A stretch of 64,000 bases of DNA from Nocardiopsis sinuspersici (GCA_008638415.1 VWVT01000003.1:248001-312000), one strand, 5' to 3'; positions 50,423 through 62,891 are shown, counted from the first letter of the stretch. Numbers and translations are program-made. Notes: generated by a model from the letters alone, not told the origin.

Positions 50423-52431
50423 TGGCCATCGCGTGCGAGGGCGGTGCCCGAGGCGGCGCCGCGGCCCGGTGGGCGGTCCGGCTGCTGCCGTGGGCGGTGG
50501 GGCTGCTCGCCGGGGTGCTGGTGCTCGGCCCGGCGCTGGGGCCGGGGTACGTGCTCCGCTACGACATGGTGTTCGTGCCCGACCTGTCGCTCGGCACGGT
50601 GCTGAGGGGCGCGGACGGTTTTCCCCGGGCGATCCCCAGCGACGCCGTGGTGGCGGTGCTGTCCCTCGTCCTGCCCGGGGACGCCGTGCAGTCGCTCGTG
50701 CTGCTGGCGGTGTTCGCCGTGGGCGGGGCCGGTGCCGCGCGCCTGGTCTCTCGGGCGCCGTGGCGGGCCGTCCCCGCCGGCGGTCCGGTCGCCGGCCCGT
50801 TCGCGTGGGTGGTCGGAGGGCTGCTGGCGCCGGCCGCCGCCGGGTCGGCCTATGTGTGGAATCCGTTCGTCGCCGAGCGCCTGCTGCTGGGGCAGTGGGC
50901 GGTGCTGCTGGGATACGCGGGTCTGCCGTGGGTGGTGGGGGCCACCGCGCGGTTGGCCACGGCCCGCCCGGCGGCGGGGTTCGCGGGCCTGTTGCGCGCC
51001 CTCGTCCCGGCTGCCGTGGGCGGGTTCTCGTCGGTGGCGCTGACCGCCCTCACCGCCGGTCCCGTCGCGCTGAGGAGCGACGGAGCCGGGGGAGCCGGGG
51101 GAGCCCGGAGGGGCCGGAGGGGTCGTGCGGGTGCCGGGGAGGCCGTCCCCGGCGTGCGCTGGTGGGGGCGGGCGTGCCTGTTCGCCCTGGCCCTGGCGAC
51201 GGTCTCCCTTCCGTGGCTGCTGCCGTCCCTGTCCAGCGGCGCGGACACCGACCCGGCGGGGGTGGCGGCGTTCGCGGCGCGCTCGGACACCCCGTTCGGT
51301 GTGGCCGGCTCCCTGCTGCTCCTGGGCGGGGTGTGGAACTCCGGTGCGGTCCCGGCGGGCTACGGCGAGCCGGTGACGGCCTCGGTGCGGCTCCTGCTGT
51401 GCCTGGTGGCACTGGCGGGCTGGGTGTGGTGGCTGTGCCGGGGACGCCCCCGGTTCGGCACCGGCCTCTCGGCGGCCGCCCTCCTCGGGTTCGCGCTCGC
51501 CCTGCTGGGCGCCACCGGGCCCGGGCGCGAGCTGCTGGCCTGGCTGATCGACCTCTGGCCCGGATTCGGGCCGCTGCGCGACGGCCAGTTGTACGTGGCG
51601 CCGTTGGCGCTGGTGCAGGCCCTGGGGCTGGGGGCCTTCGTCCGGTGGCTGACCGGGCACCGGGCCCCGCGGGGGGACGACGCGTCGGACGGGCCCGGCG
51701 GGAGGCACGGGACCGCTCCGCCCGGCACCGGTTCGCTGTGGCGGGTGGGGCTCGCGGTGTTCGCGGCACTCCTGCCGGTGGTGGTCCTGCCGGGGCTGCT
51801 GTGGGGCGCGGGTGGCCGGCTGGCCCCGGTGCACTATCCCGGGGAGTGGCGGGCGGCGCAGGCGGCGGTGGCCGCCGACGACCGGCCCGGCGCGGTGCTG
51901 GTACTGCCCTGGAGCGCCTACCGCGGCCCGGACTGGTCGGGGCGGCCCGTGGTCGTGCTGGACCCGGCGACCAAGCTCTTCGACCGGCGCACCCTGTGGA
52001 ACGACGACCTGGTGGTCGGCACCCCGGGCGGTGGCTCCATCGTGGTGTCCGGTGAGGACGCCCGGGCACACCGGGTCGCACAGGCCTTGCGGCCGGATCC
52101 CCGGACCGGCCTGCCCGAGCGGCTGGACGCCGGGACGCTGGGTGCCTTGGGCGTGCGCCACGTGGTGGTCTCAGCGCCGGTCGATAACCAGTTCTGGTCA
52201 GGGGTGGAAGATCTTTCCGTGGTGGTGGAAGGGCCGGACATGGTCCTTCTGCGGGTGGACGAACAGCATGTAAGGCCCAACAAAGCTGTCATTCCGGGGT
52301 TGGAAGTTACCGGGGGGTTAGTTACAGTTGGGGCAATCATCTGGTCTATAGCTAGATCAGGTTCTAGTCTCGTTTTCCAGCGCTCCGGACCCAGCGCGGG
52401 ATCGGGCGCGCGGAAGGAGATCCCCAAGTGA
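50422..52431 (+). CDS. Polytopic membrane protein (GT-C-like) of the AftD cluster
   Basis: A 669-aa protein with about 11-13 membrane helices. The luminal-loop-like segment GPGYVLRYDMVFVPDLS near the N-terminus, NPFVAERLLLGQW and LPWLLPSLSSGADTDPAG resemble GT-C glycosyltransferase-like proteins often found before AftD. A soluble C-terminal portion (about 440-610) has LVLPWSAYRGPDWSGRPV. The last 55 codons lie in an AT-richer region that looks partly like promoter DNA. Coupled to the GDSL gene (TGATG) and overlapping the small DUF2613 gene (GTGA). Confidence 0.75.
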   Translation: MAIACEGGARGGAAARWAVRLLPWAVGLLAGVLVLGPALGPGYVLRYDMVFVPDLSLGTVLRGADGFPRAIPSDAVVAVLSLVLPGDAVQSLVLLAVFAVGGAGAARLVSRAPWRAVPAGGPVAGPFAWVVGGLLAPAAAGSAYVWNPFVAERLLLGQWAVLLGYAGLPWVVGATARLATARPAAGFAGLLRALVPAAVGGFSSVALTALTAGPVALRSDGAGGAGGARRGRRGRAGAGEAVPGVRWWGRACLFALALATVSLPWLLPSLSSGADTDPAGVAAFAARSDTPFGVAGSLLLLGGVWNSGAVPAGYGEPVTASVRLLLCLVALAGWVWWLCRGRPRFGTGLSAAALLGFALALLGATGPGRELLAWLIDLWPGFGPLRDGQLYVAPLALVQALGLGAFVRWLTGHRAPRGDDASDGPGGRHGTAPPGTGSLWRVGLAVFAALLPVVVLPGLLWGAGGRLAPVHYPGEWRAAQAAVAADDRPGAVLVLPWSAYRGPDWSGRPVVVLDPATKLFDRRTLWNDDLVVGTPGGGSIVVSGEDARAHRVAQALRPDPRTGLPERLDAGTLGALGVRHVVVSAPVDNQFWSGVEDLSVVVEGPDMVLLRVDEQHVRPNKAVIPGLEVTGGLVTVGAIIWSIARSGSSLVFQRSGPSAGSGARKEIPK

Positions 52432-52568
52432 TCAAGGTAATCGCCGCCTGCGTCATCGGTGCGGTCCTGGCGGGAGGTGCCACTTTCATGGCCACCAGCC
52501 TCGCCACGGACTCGACCGCCACCGCGGAACCGGTGAACGAAACCCTCTACAACTACGGCGACCGCTAG
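52428..52568 (+). CDS. DUF2613 small membrane protein
   Basis: A 46-aa protein, GTG at 52428 overlapping the previous stop, with GGAAGGA 10 nt upstream. One hydrophobic helix (VIKVIAACVIGAVLAGGATF) is followed by a short extracytoplasmic tail ending LYNYGDR, the signature of DUF2613 proteins (xLYNYG). These small proteins are conserved beside AftD/GT genes in actinobacteria; function unknown. It is followed by a terminator. Confidence 0.85.
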   Translation: MIKVIAACVIGAVLAGGATFMATSLATDSTATAEPVNETLYNYGDR

Positions 52569-52591
52569 GTCTTCCGTACGGCGGAGGCCGC

Positions 52592-52618
52592 GGACGCCCC
52601 GCCCCCAGCGGGGCGTCC
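52592..52618 (+). terminator. Terminator after DUF2613
   Basis: Perfect 11-bp stem GGACGCCCCGC/GCGGGGCGTCC with a 5-nt loop, 23 nt after the stop. It separates the GDSL-membrane-DUF2613 unit from the GT4 unit. Confidence 0.75.
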
Positions 52619-52802
52619 CACCCCGCGACCCCCGCGGCTCCGGGCACCCGTCCCCGAGCCGCACACCACCACTGACGTCCGGTCCACGGTCCTGTTCGGC
52701 GCGCGCTCCGCCCTTCCCCCGGAAGGTCGCCGTCCGTGTCCGCCACGAAACCGAGGGTGTCCGCATCCGCGTTCGGCCGGACACCGCGCGGAAGGAGAGC
52801 GT

Positions 52803-54188
52803 GTGGTCTTCCAGAAGGTCCACCGGGTCCCCCCGGACGCGGAGCCCGGCCTGTCCGCGGTCGCCGCCGTCTCGGCGGTCTCCTCCCCCGGAGCGGGGAC
52901 CGACGCGGGCGCGCGTACCGGACCAGAGGCCCGCACCGACCTCGGACCGCGCCTGGACGGCGTCCGCCTGGTCATGATCAACTGGCGCGACCCCTGGCAG
53001 TCCGCGGCGGGGGGAGCCGAGGAGTACGCCTGGCGGATCAGCCGCCACCTGGCCGAACGCGGCGCCATCGTCACCTTCCTCACCAGCCGTGAGCCCCACC
53101 AGGCCCGGGTGGAGACCCGGGACGGCGTCGTGATCCGCCGTATGGGCGGCAGGTTCACCGTCTACCCGCGCGTCATGGCGTGGCTGGCCCTGTGGCGCCG
53201 CGAGTACCAGCTCGCCTTCGACTGCATGAACGGCGTCCCCTTCCTGTCCCGGCTCGTGCTGCGCCGCCGCACCAGGGTGGTCAGCGTCGTCCACCATGTC
53301 CACGACCTGCAGTTCAACGCCTACTTCTCGCCGCCGATGGCCTGGCTGGGCCGGTTCATCGAGTCCGCCGTCGCCTCGCGCGTCTACCGCGACTGCACCA
53401 CCGTCACCGTCTCGGAGTCCTCCCGCCGGGCCATGCGCGACAAGCTCGGCTGGCGCGCGCCCATCGAGATCGTCCACAACGGCGGGCTCCCGGGGGTCCC
53501 CCGGCCCCTCGACGACGCCTCCGAGCCCTCGACGCACCCCTTCCCGGCGGTGGTGAGCCTGGGACGCCTGGTGGTCCAAAAGCGCGTCTCCCAGGTGGCC
53601 GACCTCGCCCTCCGGCTCCGCGGCGACCACCCCGGCCTGAGGGTGCACATCATCGGCCGCGGACCCGAGGGCGCCCCGCTGGCCGAGCGGATCGAGCGCG
53701 ACGGCACCGGCGACCGCGTCGTCCTGCACGGCTTCCTGTCGGAGGAGGACAAGAACGGCGTCCTGGCCTCCTGCCACCTCCACGTCACCGCATCGGAGTT
53801 CGAGGGCTGGGGGCTGACCGTCATCGAGGCGGCCCGCCTCGGCGTGCCCACCGTGGCCTACGATGTGGACGGACTTCGCGATTCGGTCCGCGACGGTGAG
53901 ACCGGGTGGCTGGTGCGCGACGGCGAGGACCTCGCCGACGTGGTGGCCAGAGCCCTCAAGGAGCTCTCCGACCCCCGGCGGGCCGCGGAGGTCCGGCGCG
54001 CCTGCCGCGCGTGGGCGTCCCGGTTCACCTGGGAGGCCAGCGGCGCGCGGATGACCCGACTCGTCGCCCGGGAGCTCGGCCTCCCCGGCGGCACGGTCCC
54101 CGACACCCCTGACGCCCCGAGCGCCCCGCAAGTCCCGGGCACCACAGGCGTCCCGGAAACGGCAGCAGGCAGGAAAGCGACAAGGTGA
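52803..54188 (+). CDS. GT4-family glycosyltransferase
   Basis: A 461-aa GT-B enzyme. After a 50-aa low-complexity start the first Rossmann domain begins VRLVMINWRDPWQSAAGGAEEY (glycine-rich GGAE acceptor loop). The second has VSLGRLVVQKRVSQV and the nucleotide-sugar motif TASEFEGWGLTVIEAARLGVPTVAYDVDGLRD (E-x7-E pair). It transfers a sugar from a nucleotide donor in the cytoplasm. AAGGAGAG precedes GTG 52803. The last four bases overlap the AftD-like gene, so both work in one pathway, probably lipid-linked glycan assembly. Confidence 0.92.
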   Translation: MVFQKVHRVPPDAEPGLSAVAAVSAVSSPGAGTDAGARTGPEARTDLGPRLDGVRLVMINWRDPWQSAAGGAEEYAWRISRHLAERGAIVTFLTSREPHQARVETRDGVVIRRMGGRFTVYPRVMAWLALWRREYQLAFDCMNGVPFLSRLVLRRRTRVVSVVHHVHDLQFNAYFSPPMAWLGRFIESAVASRVYRDCTTVTVSESSRRAMRDKLGWRAPIEIVHNGGLPGVPRPLDDASEPSTHPFPAVVSLGRLVVQKRVSQVADLALRLRGDHPGLRVHIIGRGPEGAPLAERIERDGTGDRVVLHGFLSEEDKNGVLASCHLHVTASEFEGWGLTVIEAARLGVPTVAYDVDGLRDSVRDGETGWLVRDGEDLADVVARALKELSDPRRAAEVRRACRAWASRFTWEASGARMTRLVARELGLPGGTVPDTPDAPSAPQVPGTTGVPETAAGRKATR

Positions 54189-57100
54189 CTTCGACGGAAT
54201 CCACCGCCAGGCGCGAACCGGAGGATTCCAGCACACCGTCCTCCACGTCCCCGGCTCCCCCCGGAGGGCTGGACGAGCGGCTGCTCACGCGGCTGAAGCT
54301 CGTCACGGTGTGCCTGCTCCTGGGCGCGCTGACGGCCAGTATCGACCCCGGCGGGATCGTCGGCGACACCAAGCTCGACCTGACGGCCGACCCCCTGGGG
54401 TTCCTTGAGCGCGCCCTGCACATGTGGGACGCCTCCTACTTCGGCCAGATCCAGAACCAGGCCTTCGGGTACTTCTTCCCCAACGGCCCCTTCCACCTTC
54501 TGTTCGACCTGCTCGGCATGCCCGACTGGCTCATCCAGCGCCTGTGGATGGCCGTCCTGCTCATCGCCGCGTTCACCGGTGTGTACAAGGTCGCCGAGGC
54601 GCTGGGCATCGGCACCGTCAACACCCGCATCCTGGCCGGGACCGCCTACGCCCTCGCCCCGCGCGTGCTGACGCTGCTGTCGTACAACTCCGCCGAGCTC
54701 CAGCCCATGCTGCTCATGCCGTGGATCCTGCTGCCGCTCGTGCTCGGCGCCAGGCGCGGTCACCCCCCGGCCCGCATGGCCCTGCTCTCGGGGCTGGCCT
54801 TCCTGCTGTGCGGGGGCACCAACGCCGCCTCCGAGCTGGCGGTGCTGGTCGTCCCGGGCCTGTACCTGCTCACGAGGGAGAACGGTCCCCGCAAGTGGCG
54901 GCTCATCGCCTGGTGGGCGTGCGCCCTGGTCCTGGCCTCGTTCTGGTACATCGTGCCGCTGCTCGTCATGTCGCGGTACGTGTTCTCGTTCATGCCCTAC
55001 ACCGAGCACGCCGCCGTCACCACGGGCATCACCTCGCTGCTCAACACGCTGCGCGGCACCTCCAACTGGATGGGCTTCCTCCCCGACCAGGGCAACACCG
55101 CCCTGCCCTCGGGCGCGGAGCTGTCCCTCACGCCCTGGCTGATCGCGGTGACCGCGCTGGTCGCCGGGCTCGGCCTGGCCGGGCTCGTCAACCGGCGCAC
55201 CCCCGAACGGCTCTTCCTCACCGTGAGCCTGCTCACCGGTACCGCGATCATCGTCGCGGGCTTCACCGGCGACCTCACCGGCCCCTTCGCGGAGACGGTG
55301 CGCACGTTGTTCGACGGCGCGCTGTCCCCGTTCCGCAACGTGCACAAGTTCGACGCCCTCGTGCGCCTGCCCCTGGTCCTGGGCCTGGCCCACCTGCCCG
55401 TGGTGGTGGCCCGGGACCGGGCCGACCGGCACGGCGTCCCGGTGCCCGGCAGGCTGCGCCGCGCCGTCGCGGGCGGTGTCTCCGCCGTCTTCCTGGTCAC
55501 CCTCGTGCCCATCAGCACCGTCGGGATCGCTCCCGCGGGCTCGTTCGTGAAGATCCCCGACTACTGGTACGAGGCCACCGACTGGCTGGAGGAGCGCTCC
55601 GGGGAGCGCGGCATGACCATGGCGCTGCCCGGCTCGGCGCGCGGCGAGTACGTGTGGGGCCGCCCCATGGACGAGCCCATGCAGCCGCTGCTGGAAGGCG
55701 CCTGGACCAACCACCAGATCGTCCCGTGGGGGTCGGCGGGCGTCTCGCGGATCAACCACGCGATCGACCAGAGGGTCTCCTCCGGGCGCGGGTCGGCCGG
55801 ACTCACCGCCACCTTCGCCCGCATGGGCGTCACCCACCTCCTCGTGCGCAACGACCTCCAGCGCGTCGGCAACGGCGGCGGCTGGCCCGCCCGCGTCCAC
55901 CAAGCCCTGCGGAACTCCCCCGGGATCACCCCCGTGGCCGAGTTCGGCCCGGTCATCGGCTCCCTGGAGCACCAGTCCGCCTCGCAGTGGTTCGACCAGC
56001 CCTACCAGGCCCTGACGGTCTACGAGGTGGAGGGCGCCGCGCCCACCGTCGGCACCGTGCCCGCGGACGAGGTGCTGCGGGTCACCGGCGGCCCGGAGTC
56101 CGTGCTCCACCTGGCCGAGCAGGGGGTGGTCGGCGGCGACCGCCCGATCCTGCTCGGCGACGACCCCGGGGCCGAGCGGGTCGCCGCCGGGGACACGGTC
56201 GTCACCGACACCGCCCGCCGCCGCGAGGTCGTCTACCCCGACGTGCGCCGCAACGTGTCGGCCACCCTCACGGAGGACGAGGAGTTCGAACGCGACGTCC
56301 CCGCACCCGACATCCTCGACCCCGCGTGGCGGAACCACCTCGCCCACGCCGAGGACATCGGGATCGCCTCGGTCCGCGCCTCCTCCTCCGAGGGCGGTGC
56401 GGACGCGAGTCCCACCGACCGCGACCCCGGGCACGCCCCGCACGCCGCGTTCGACGACGACCTCACCACCTCCTGGCGGTCCAGCGCCTTCACCGGCGCC
56501 CTGGGCGAGTGGATCGAGGTCGAGTTCGACGAGCCGCAGGACCTGACCGGGCTCAGCATCGCCTTCGAGCAGATGGCCGGCGATCCGCCGCCCTCCCGGA
56601 TCACCCTCGTCACCGACAACGGCGAGGTGCAGGTGCCCGTAGCCGAGACCGAGGAGCCCCAGGAGCTGGTGGCTCCGCCGGGGCCGACCACCGAGCTGCG
56701 TGTGCGTGTGGACGAGCTGGCCTGGGAGCCGGAGTACCGGTTCGGCACACGGGTGGGCATCGCCTCGATCTCCGTGCCCGGCCTGGACCCGGCCCGGACG
56801 CTGCGGGTGCCCGGCCCGGCCGACACCGGAACCCTGCTGTTCACCGGCTCCACCGGCACCGCGCCCGGCTGCATGGAGGGCTCCCACGTGTGGGTGTGCA
56901 ATCCCGACCTCCAGGTGCAGGGCGAGGACGCGAGCCGCCTGGACCGCACGTTCGAGCTGTCCGCGGACTCGTCCGCCGCGCCGCACACGGTCTCGGGCCA
57001 GGTCGTGCTCACCGACCCGCGGGAGGCGGAGAACGCCGCCAACCGCGCCGGCCCACCTCCGTACGTGACCTCCTCCTCCACCGTCGTCCAGCACCCCGCC

Positions 57101-58642
57101 GCCATGGGCCGCGGTGCGCTGGACGACGACGAGAGCACCGTCTGGTACCCGGACCCGGAGGAGAAGAACCCCTGGCTCGACATCGAGCTGGGCGCGCCCG
57201 CCCCGATCGGCCACCTGGACGTCGACTTCCCCCGCGCGGACAGCGTGCTGCGGCCGATCCGGGTCACCGTCGAGGGCGGGGGCACCGTCCGCGAGGGATG
57301 GCTGGACGGCAGCGGCCGGATGGACTTCACCGAGTTCACCGCGCGGTCGCTGCGGGTGACCTTCGAGCGTCCCGAGGGCCAGTCCCTGGAGATCGGCACC
57401 ATCACCCTGCCCGGGGTGGACCCGGTGGACCCGCTGCCGGAGGGCGAGGCCTCCACGCCCTGCGGACTCGGCCCCACCCTGCGGGTCAACGGCCAACGGG
57501 TGGAGACCCGCATCAGCGGGGGCAGCCTCGCCGACCAGCTCACCGGCCGCCCGCTGCGCTACGAGAGCTGCACCGGCCTGGAGCTGGCCGAGGGCGGGAA
57601 CCGGATCGTGGTCGACCCCGGAAACCGCTACGCGGTGCGCTCGGCCCTGGTGGAGTCCACCGACCCGGTCGCGGACCGGCCCGAGGTCACCATGGCCGGG
57701 GTGGAGGCCCTGCACGAGTGGGGGCCTGGCGAGCGCAGCTTCGACGTGGACGTCGACGAGGACAGCCTGCTCGTGGTCAACGAGAACTTCAACGAGGGCT
57801 GGGAGGCCCGCCTGGAGGGGGCCGACGGGCCGCTGGAGCCGCTCCGGCTGGAGGGGTGGAAGCAGGCCTGGGTGCTCCCCGAGGGCAGCGCGGGCACCGT
57901 CACCCTCACCTACGCCCCCGACGCCGTCTACCACCGGGCCCTCGCCGTGGGCGCGGGGCTGGCCGTGCTGCTGGTGGTGCTGGCCCTGTGGCCGGGGCGC
58001 CTGCTGCCCGGGGGCGCGCCGTCCCGTACCCCGCCGCCGCGCGGCGCGCGCGCCCTGCCCGACGCCGGGCCCGGGTGGCTGGGCCGGCGGGCGCTGCTGC
58101 CGCTCGGCCTCGCCTACGGGGTGTGGGTGGCCGGTGCCGTCGGGGCGTCCCTGGTCGGACTGATCCTGCTGTGCATGTGGTGGCTGGGCCGGCGGGCTCC
58201 CCGGAGCCTGCGGCACGCCAGGCCGGGGCTGCCGTCCATGGGCGGGCGCCTGCTGCCCCACCTGGCGGGGCCGTGGCCGGTGGTGGCGTCGCTCGGCCTG
58301 GCCGGGCTGACCATGGCCGTGGGCACCTACCTGGCGCTGTACATGCCCTTCCACGACGTCACCGAGATGCTCGGTTCGGCGCTGCGCGGCTGGATCCCCC
58401 AGTTGCTGTGCCTGCCGGCGCTGGCCCGGCTCGTCCTGTCCCTGGGGCAGCGGGGCGACGGCGAACCCGCCGACGCCGACCCGCCCTCGGTCCGCGCCCG
58501 GGCCGGCGGTGCGCCCGCGGCACACGCGTCCGCCGGGGCCGACGGGGCCTCCGGTGGCGCCGCGCGGGCCCGGCCCGGGAGCGGGGGGCCGTCCCGGGGC
58601 GACGACCTGCGGGAGAGCGACCCCGAGGAGGTCCGGACATGA
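54185..58642 (+). CDS. Alpha-(1->3)-arabinofuranosyltransferase-like protein (AftD family)
   Basis: A 1485-aa GT-C protein. Residues 30 to about 480 hold multiple helices; the luminal catalytic-loop Asp/Glu motif is likely GGIVGDTKLDLTADPLGF near residue 58. Further blocks are FGYFFPNGPFHLLFDLLGMPDWLIQRL and PFRNVHKFDALVRLPL. The large extracellular part (500-1250) contains carbohydrate-binding (F5/8 type C-like) modules, e.g. HAAFDDDLTTSWRSSAFTGA; four more helices lie near the C-terminus. Mycobacterial AftD adds arabinose to arabinogalactan/LAM; in an organism without mycolic acids the acceptor may differ. GTG 54185, coupled to GT4. Confidence 0.9.
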   Translation: MTSTESTARREPEDSSTPSSTSPAPPGGLDERLLTRLKLVTVCLLLGALTASIDPGGIVGDTKLDLTADPLGFLERALHMWDASYFGQIQNQAFGYFFPNGPFHLLFDLLGMPDWLIQRLWMAVLLIAAFTGVYKVAEALGIGTVNTRILAGTAYALAPRVLTLLSYNSAELQPMLLMPWILLPLVLGARRGHPPARMALLSGLAFLLCGGTNAASELAVLVVPGLYLLTRENGPRKWRLIAWWACALVLASFWYIVPLLVMSRYVFSFMPYTEHAAVTTGITSLLNTLRGTSNWMGFLPDQGNTALPSGAELSLTPWLIAVTALVAGLGLAGLVNRRTPERLFLTVSLLTGTAIIVAGFTGDLTGPFAETVRTLFDGALSPFRNVHKFDALVRLPLVLGLAHLPVVVARDRADRHGVPVPGRLRRAVAGGVSAVFLVTLVPISTVGIAPAGSFVKIPDYWYEATDWLEERSGERGMTMALPGSARGEYVWGRPMDEPMQPLLEGAWTNHQIVPWGSAGVSRINHAIDQRVSSGRGSAGLTATFARMGVTHLLVRNDLQRVGNGGGWPARVHQALRNSPGITPVAEFGPVIGSLEHQSASQWFDQPYQALTVYEVEGAAPTVGTVPADEVLRVTGGPESVLHLAEQGVVGGDRPILLGDDPGAERVAAGDTVVTDTARRREVVYPDVRRNVSATLTEDEEFERDVPAPDILDPAWRNHLAHAEDIGIASVRASSSEGGADASPTDRDPGHAPHAAFDDDLTTSWRSSAFTGALGEWIEVEFDEPQDLTGLSIAFEQMAGDPPPSRITLVTDNGEVQVPVAETEEPQELVAPPGPTTELRVRVDELAWEPEYRFGTRVGIASISVPGLDPARTLRVPGPADTGTLLFTGSTGTAPGCMEGSHVWVCNPDLQVQGEDASRLDRTFELSADSSAAPHTVSGQVVLTDPREAENAANRAGPPPYVTSSSTVVQHPAAMGRGALDDDESTVWYPDPEEKNPWLDIELGAPAPIGHLDVDFPRADSVLRPIRVTVEGGGTVREGWLDGSGRMDFTEFTARSLRVTFERPEGQSLEIGTITLPGVDPVDPLPEGEASTPCGLGPTLRVNGQRVETRISGGSLADQLTGRPLRYESCTGLELAEGGNRIVVDPGNRYAVRSALVESTDPVADRPEVTMAGVEALHEWGPGERSFDVDVDEDSLLVVNENFNEGWEARLEGADGPLEPLRLEGWKQAWVLPEGSAGTVTLTYAPDAVYHRALAVGAGLAVLLVVLALWPGRLLPGGAPSRTPPPRGARALPDAGPGWLGRRALLPLGLAYGVWVAGAVGASLVGLILLCMWWLGRRAPRSLRHARPGLPSMGGRLLPHLAGPWPVVASLGLAGLTMAVGTYLALYMPFHDVTEMLGSALRGWIPQLLCLPALARLVLSLGQRGDGEPADADPPSVRARAGGAPAAHASAGADGASGGAARARPGSGGPSRGDDLRESDPEEVRT

Positions 58643-59685
58643 GCGCGATCGAGGTCGGCGGACCGGCCCGCCACCAGGTCGGGCCCGCCGCGGCGGGGCG
58701 GGGCGGTGCCGGGTCACCCGGCACCGTCCTGGTGGCCGTGGGCGCGTTCCTGCTCACCCTGGCCGCCCTGCTGCCCCTGTACGTGTACGACAGGGTGGCC
58801 CTGCTGCCCGCCGCGGCCGAGTTCGACGTCCGCATGGTCGACGAGGGCGCCTGGTACCTGAACACCTCCACGTGGTCGTGGACGGAGGCCTCCGCACTCA
58901 CGCGGGTGACCCGGGTGGACGCATCGGCGCACGGCGGCGACTGGTCGGCGTGGGAGATGTCCGTGGACACCTCCGTGCCCGAGCGGATGATCGACCACTG
59001 GAGCCGGCGGGTGATCGTCGACCGGGAGACCGGTCGGGCGGTCAACTGCTGCGGCGAGCACGTCGACGGCGACCACGCGGTCCGGCAGGCGGGACTGGTG
59101 TTCTTCTGGCCGCCCGGGGCCGGGGAGGGCGACCGCTCGTTCTACGACGCCGAACTGCGCGCGGCGCCCGCGATGGAGTTCCAGGGGGAGGAGGAGGTGG
59201 CCGGTGTGCCGGTCCGCCGGTACACCCAGACGATCGAGACCACCCAGGTGCCCGACTCGGCCCGCCCGGTACCCGCCGGCCTGTTCCGTCCGGAGGCCTC
59301 GGGCACGGTCACCGCCACCCGCTGGATCGAGGTCGACCGCACGTTCTGGGTCGAGCCGGTCAGCGGGATCGTCGTCAACGTCCACGAGACACGCTCGGAG
59401 ACCCTGCGCCCGCAGAACGACTCCGGTGAGGCGCCGCTGCTGCACACGGAGCTGGCCATGGTGGACCAGCAGGTTTCGGCCTACGCCGAGCAGGCCCGCG
59501 TCCGCTCGCTGCTGCTGCGCTCCCTGGACTCCTGGGCGCCGTGGACCCTGGCGCCCCTGGGAGCCCTGGCCGTGCTGGCCGGCCTGGTCCGGTCCCGGCG
59601 CGCCACGAGCGCGGCCGGGAGGGAGGAGAGCCGGGTGCCGGGGGACACGGGTGTTCCGGGGGAGCACGGCCGGGTCACGCCGTAG
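58639..59685 (+). CDS. DUF3068 (PorA-like) membrane protein
   Basis: A 348-aa protein with N-terminal helix (about 31-52), a beta-rich extracellular region and a C-terminal helix (about 300-320). Conserved pieces are WYLNTSTWSW, RVTRVDAS, FYDAELRAAPAMEFQGEEEV and WIEVDRTFWVEPVSGIVV, typical of DUF3068, a family encoded with AftD-like genes in actinobacteria. Function unknown, presumably envelope-related. ATG 58639 overlaps the AftD stop (ATGA). Confidence 0.85.
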   Translation: MSAIEVGGPARHQVGPAAAGRGGAGSPGTVLVAVGAFLLTLAALLPLYVYDRVALLPAAAEFDVRMVDEGAWYLNTSTWSWTEASALTRVTRVDASAHGGDWSAWEMSVDTSVPERMIDHWSRRVIVDRETGRAVNCCGEHVDGDHAVRQAGLVFFWPPGAGEGDRSFYDAELRAAPAMEFQGEEEVAGVPVRRYTQTIETTQVPDSARPVPAGLFRPEASGTVTATRWIEVDRTFWVEPVSGIVVNVHETRSETLRPQNDSGEAPLLHTELAMVDQQVSAYAEQARVRSLLLRSLDSWAPWTLAPLGALAVLAGLVRSRRATSAAGREESRVPGDTGVPGEHGRVTP

Positions 59686-59695
59686 GATCACACGT

Positions 59696-62441
<2,746 letters not shown>

Positions 62442-62446
62442 CCGGC

Positions 62447-62483
62447 GGTGTGCCCGGGGGCCGCCGCGGCTCCCGGGCACACC
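62447..62483. terminator. Bidirectional hairpin between thiC and the DUF4345 gene
   Basis: Perfect 12-bp stem GGTGTGCCCGGG (62447-62458) / CCCGGGCACACC (62472-62483), 6 nt after the thiC stop, between convergent genes. Confidence 0.8.
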
Positions 62484-62486
62484 CGC

Positions 62487-62891
62487 TCACGTCCCCGGGG
62501 CGCGGCCGACGCCTTCCACAAGCCCGCGCTGCCACAGGACCAGCACCGGCGGCGCCGCCGGTTCCAGGGCGAGCAGCCCGAGTATGAACGGCGCGGGCGT
62601 CCCGGCGGCCGCGACCGACACGGTCCGGGCCAGTCCGCCCAGGAGCACCGCGCCGCCGACCGCGCGCAGAACCGCGGTGTGCTCCAGGACGCGCGGGACG
62701 ATCGCGAACAGGGCGATCCCCGGTCCCAGCCACACACCGGCGAAGAACCGGTAGTCGCCGTCCACGTTGGTCCCCACCCCGGTGTCACCGGGAAGGGGAG
62801 CGGTGCCGAGGGCGACGTCCATGGCACCGGTGTCGACCACCACGAGGGCGAGTACGGCGATCAGGGTCTGGAGGGCACGCAGGGAACGCAC
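62487..62891 (-). CDS. DUF4345 membrane protein
   Basis: A 134-aa protein with four helices (about 5-25, 45-65, 72-95, 100-120) and the loop GTNVDGDYRFFAGVWLGPGIAL between helices 1 and 2, which matches DUF4345. GTG 62891; AAAGAGGAGTC upstream serves as ribosome-binding site. Function unknown. Confidence 0.8.
   Translation of the reverse strand: MRSLRALQTLIAVLALVVVDTGAMDVALGTAPLPGDTGVGTNVDGDYRFFAGVWLGPGIALFAIVPRVLEHTAVLRAVGGAVLLGGLARTVSVAAAGTPAPFILGLLALEPAAPPVLVLWQRGLVEGVGRAPGT

Noticed and set aside
53858..58717. Minus-strand open frame of about 1600 codons opposite the GT4/AftD genes
   Set aside because: It is Pro/Gly/Arg/His-rich without any domain and mirrors the third-position GC bias of the plus-strand genes.
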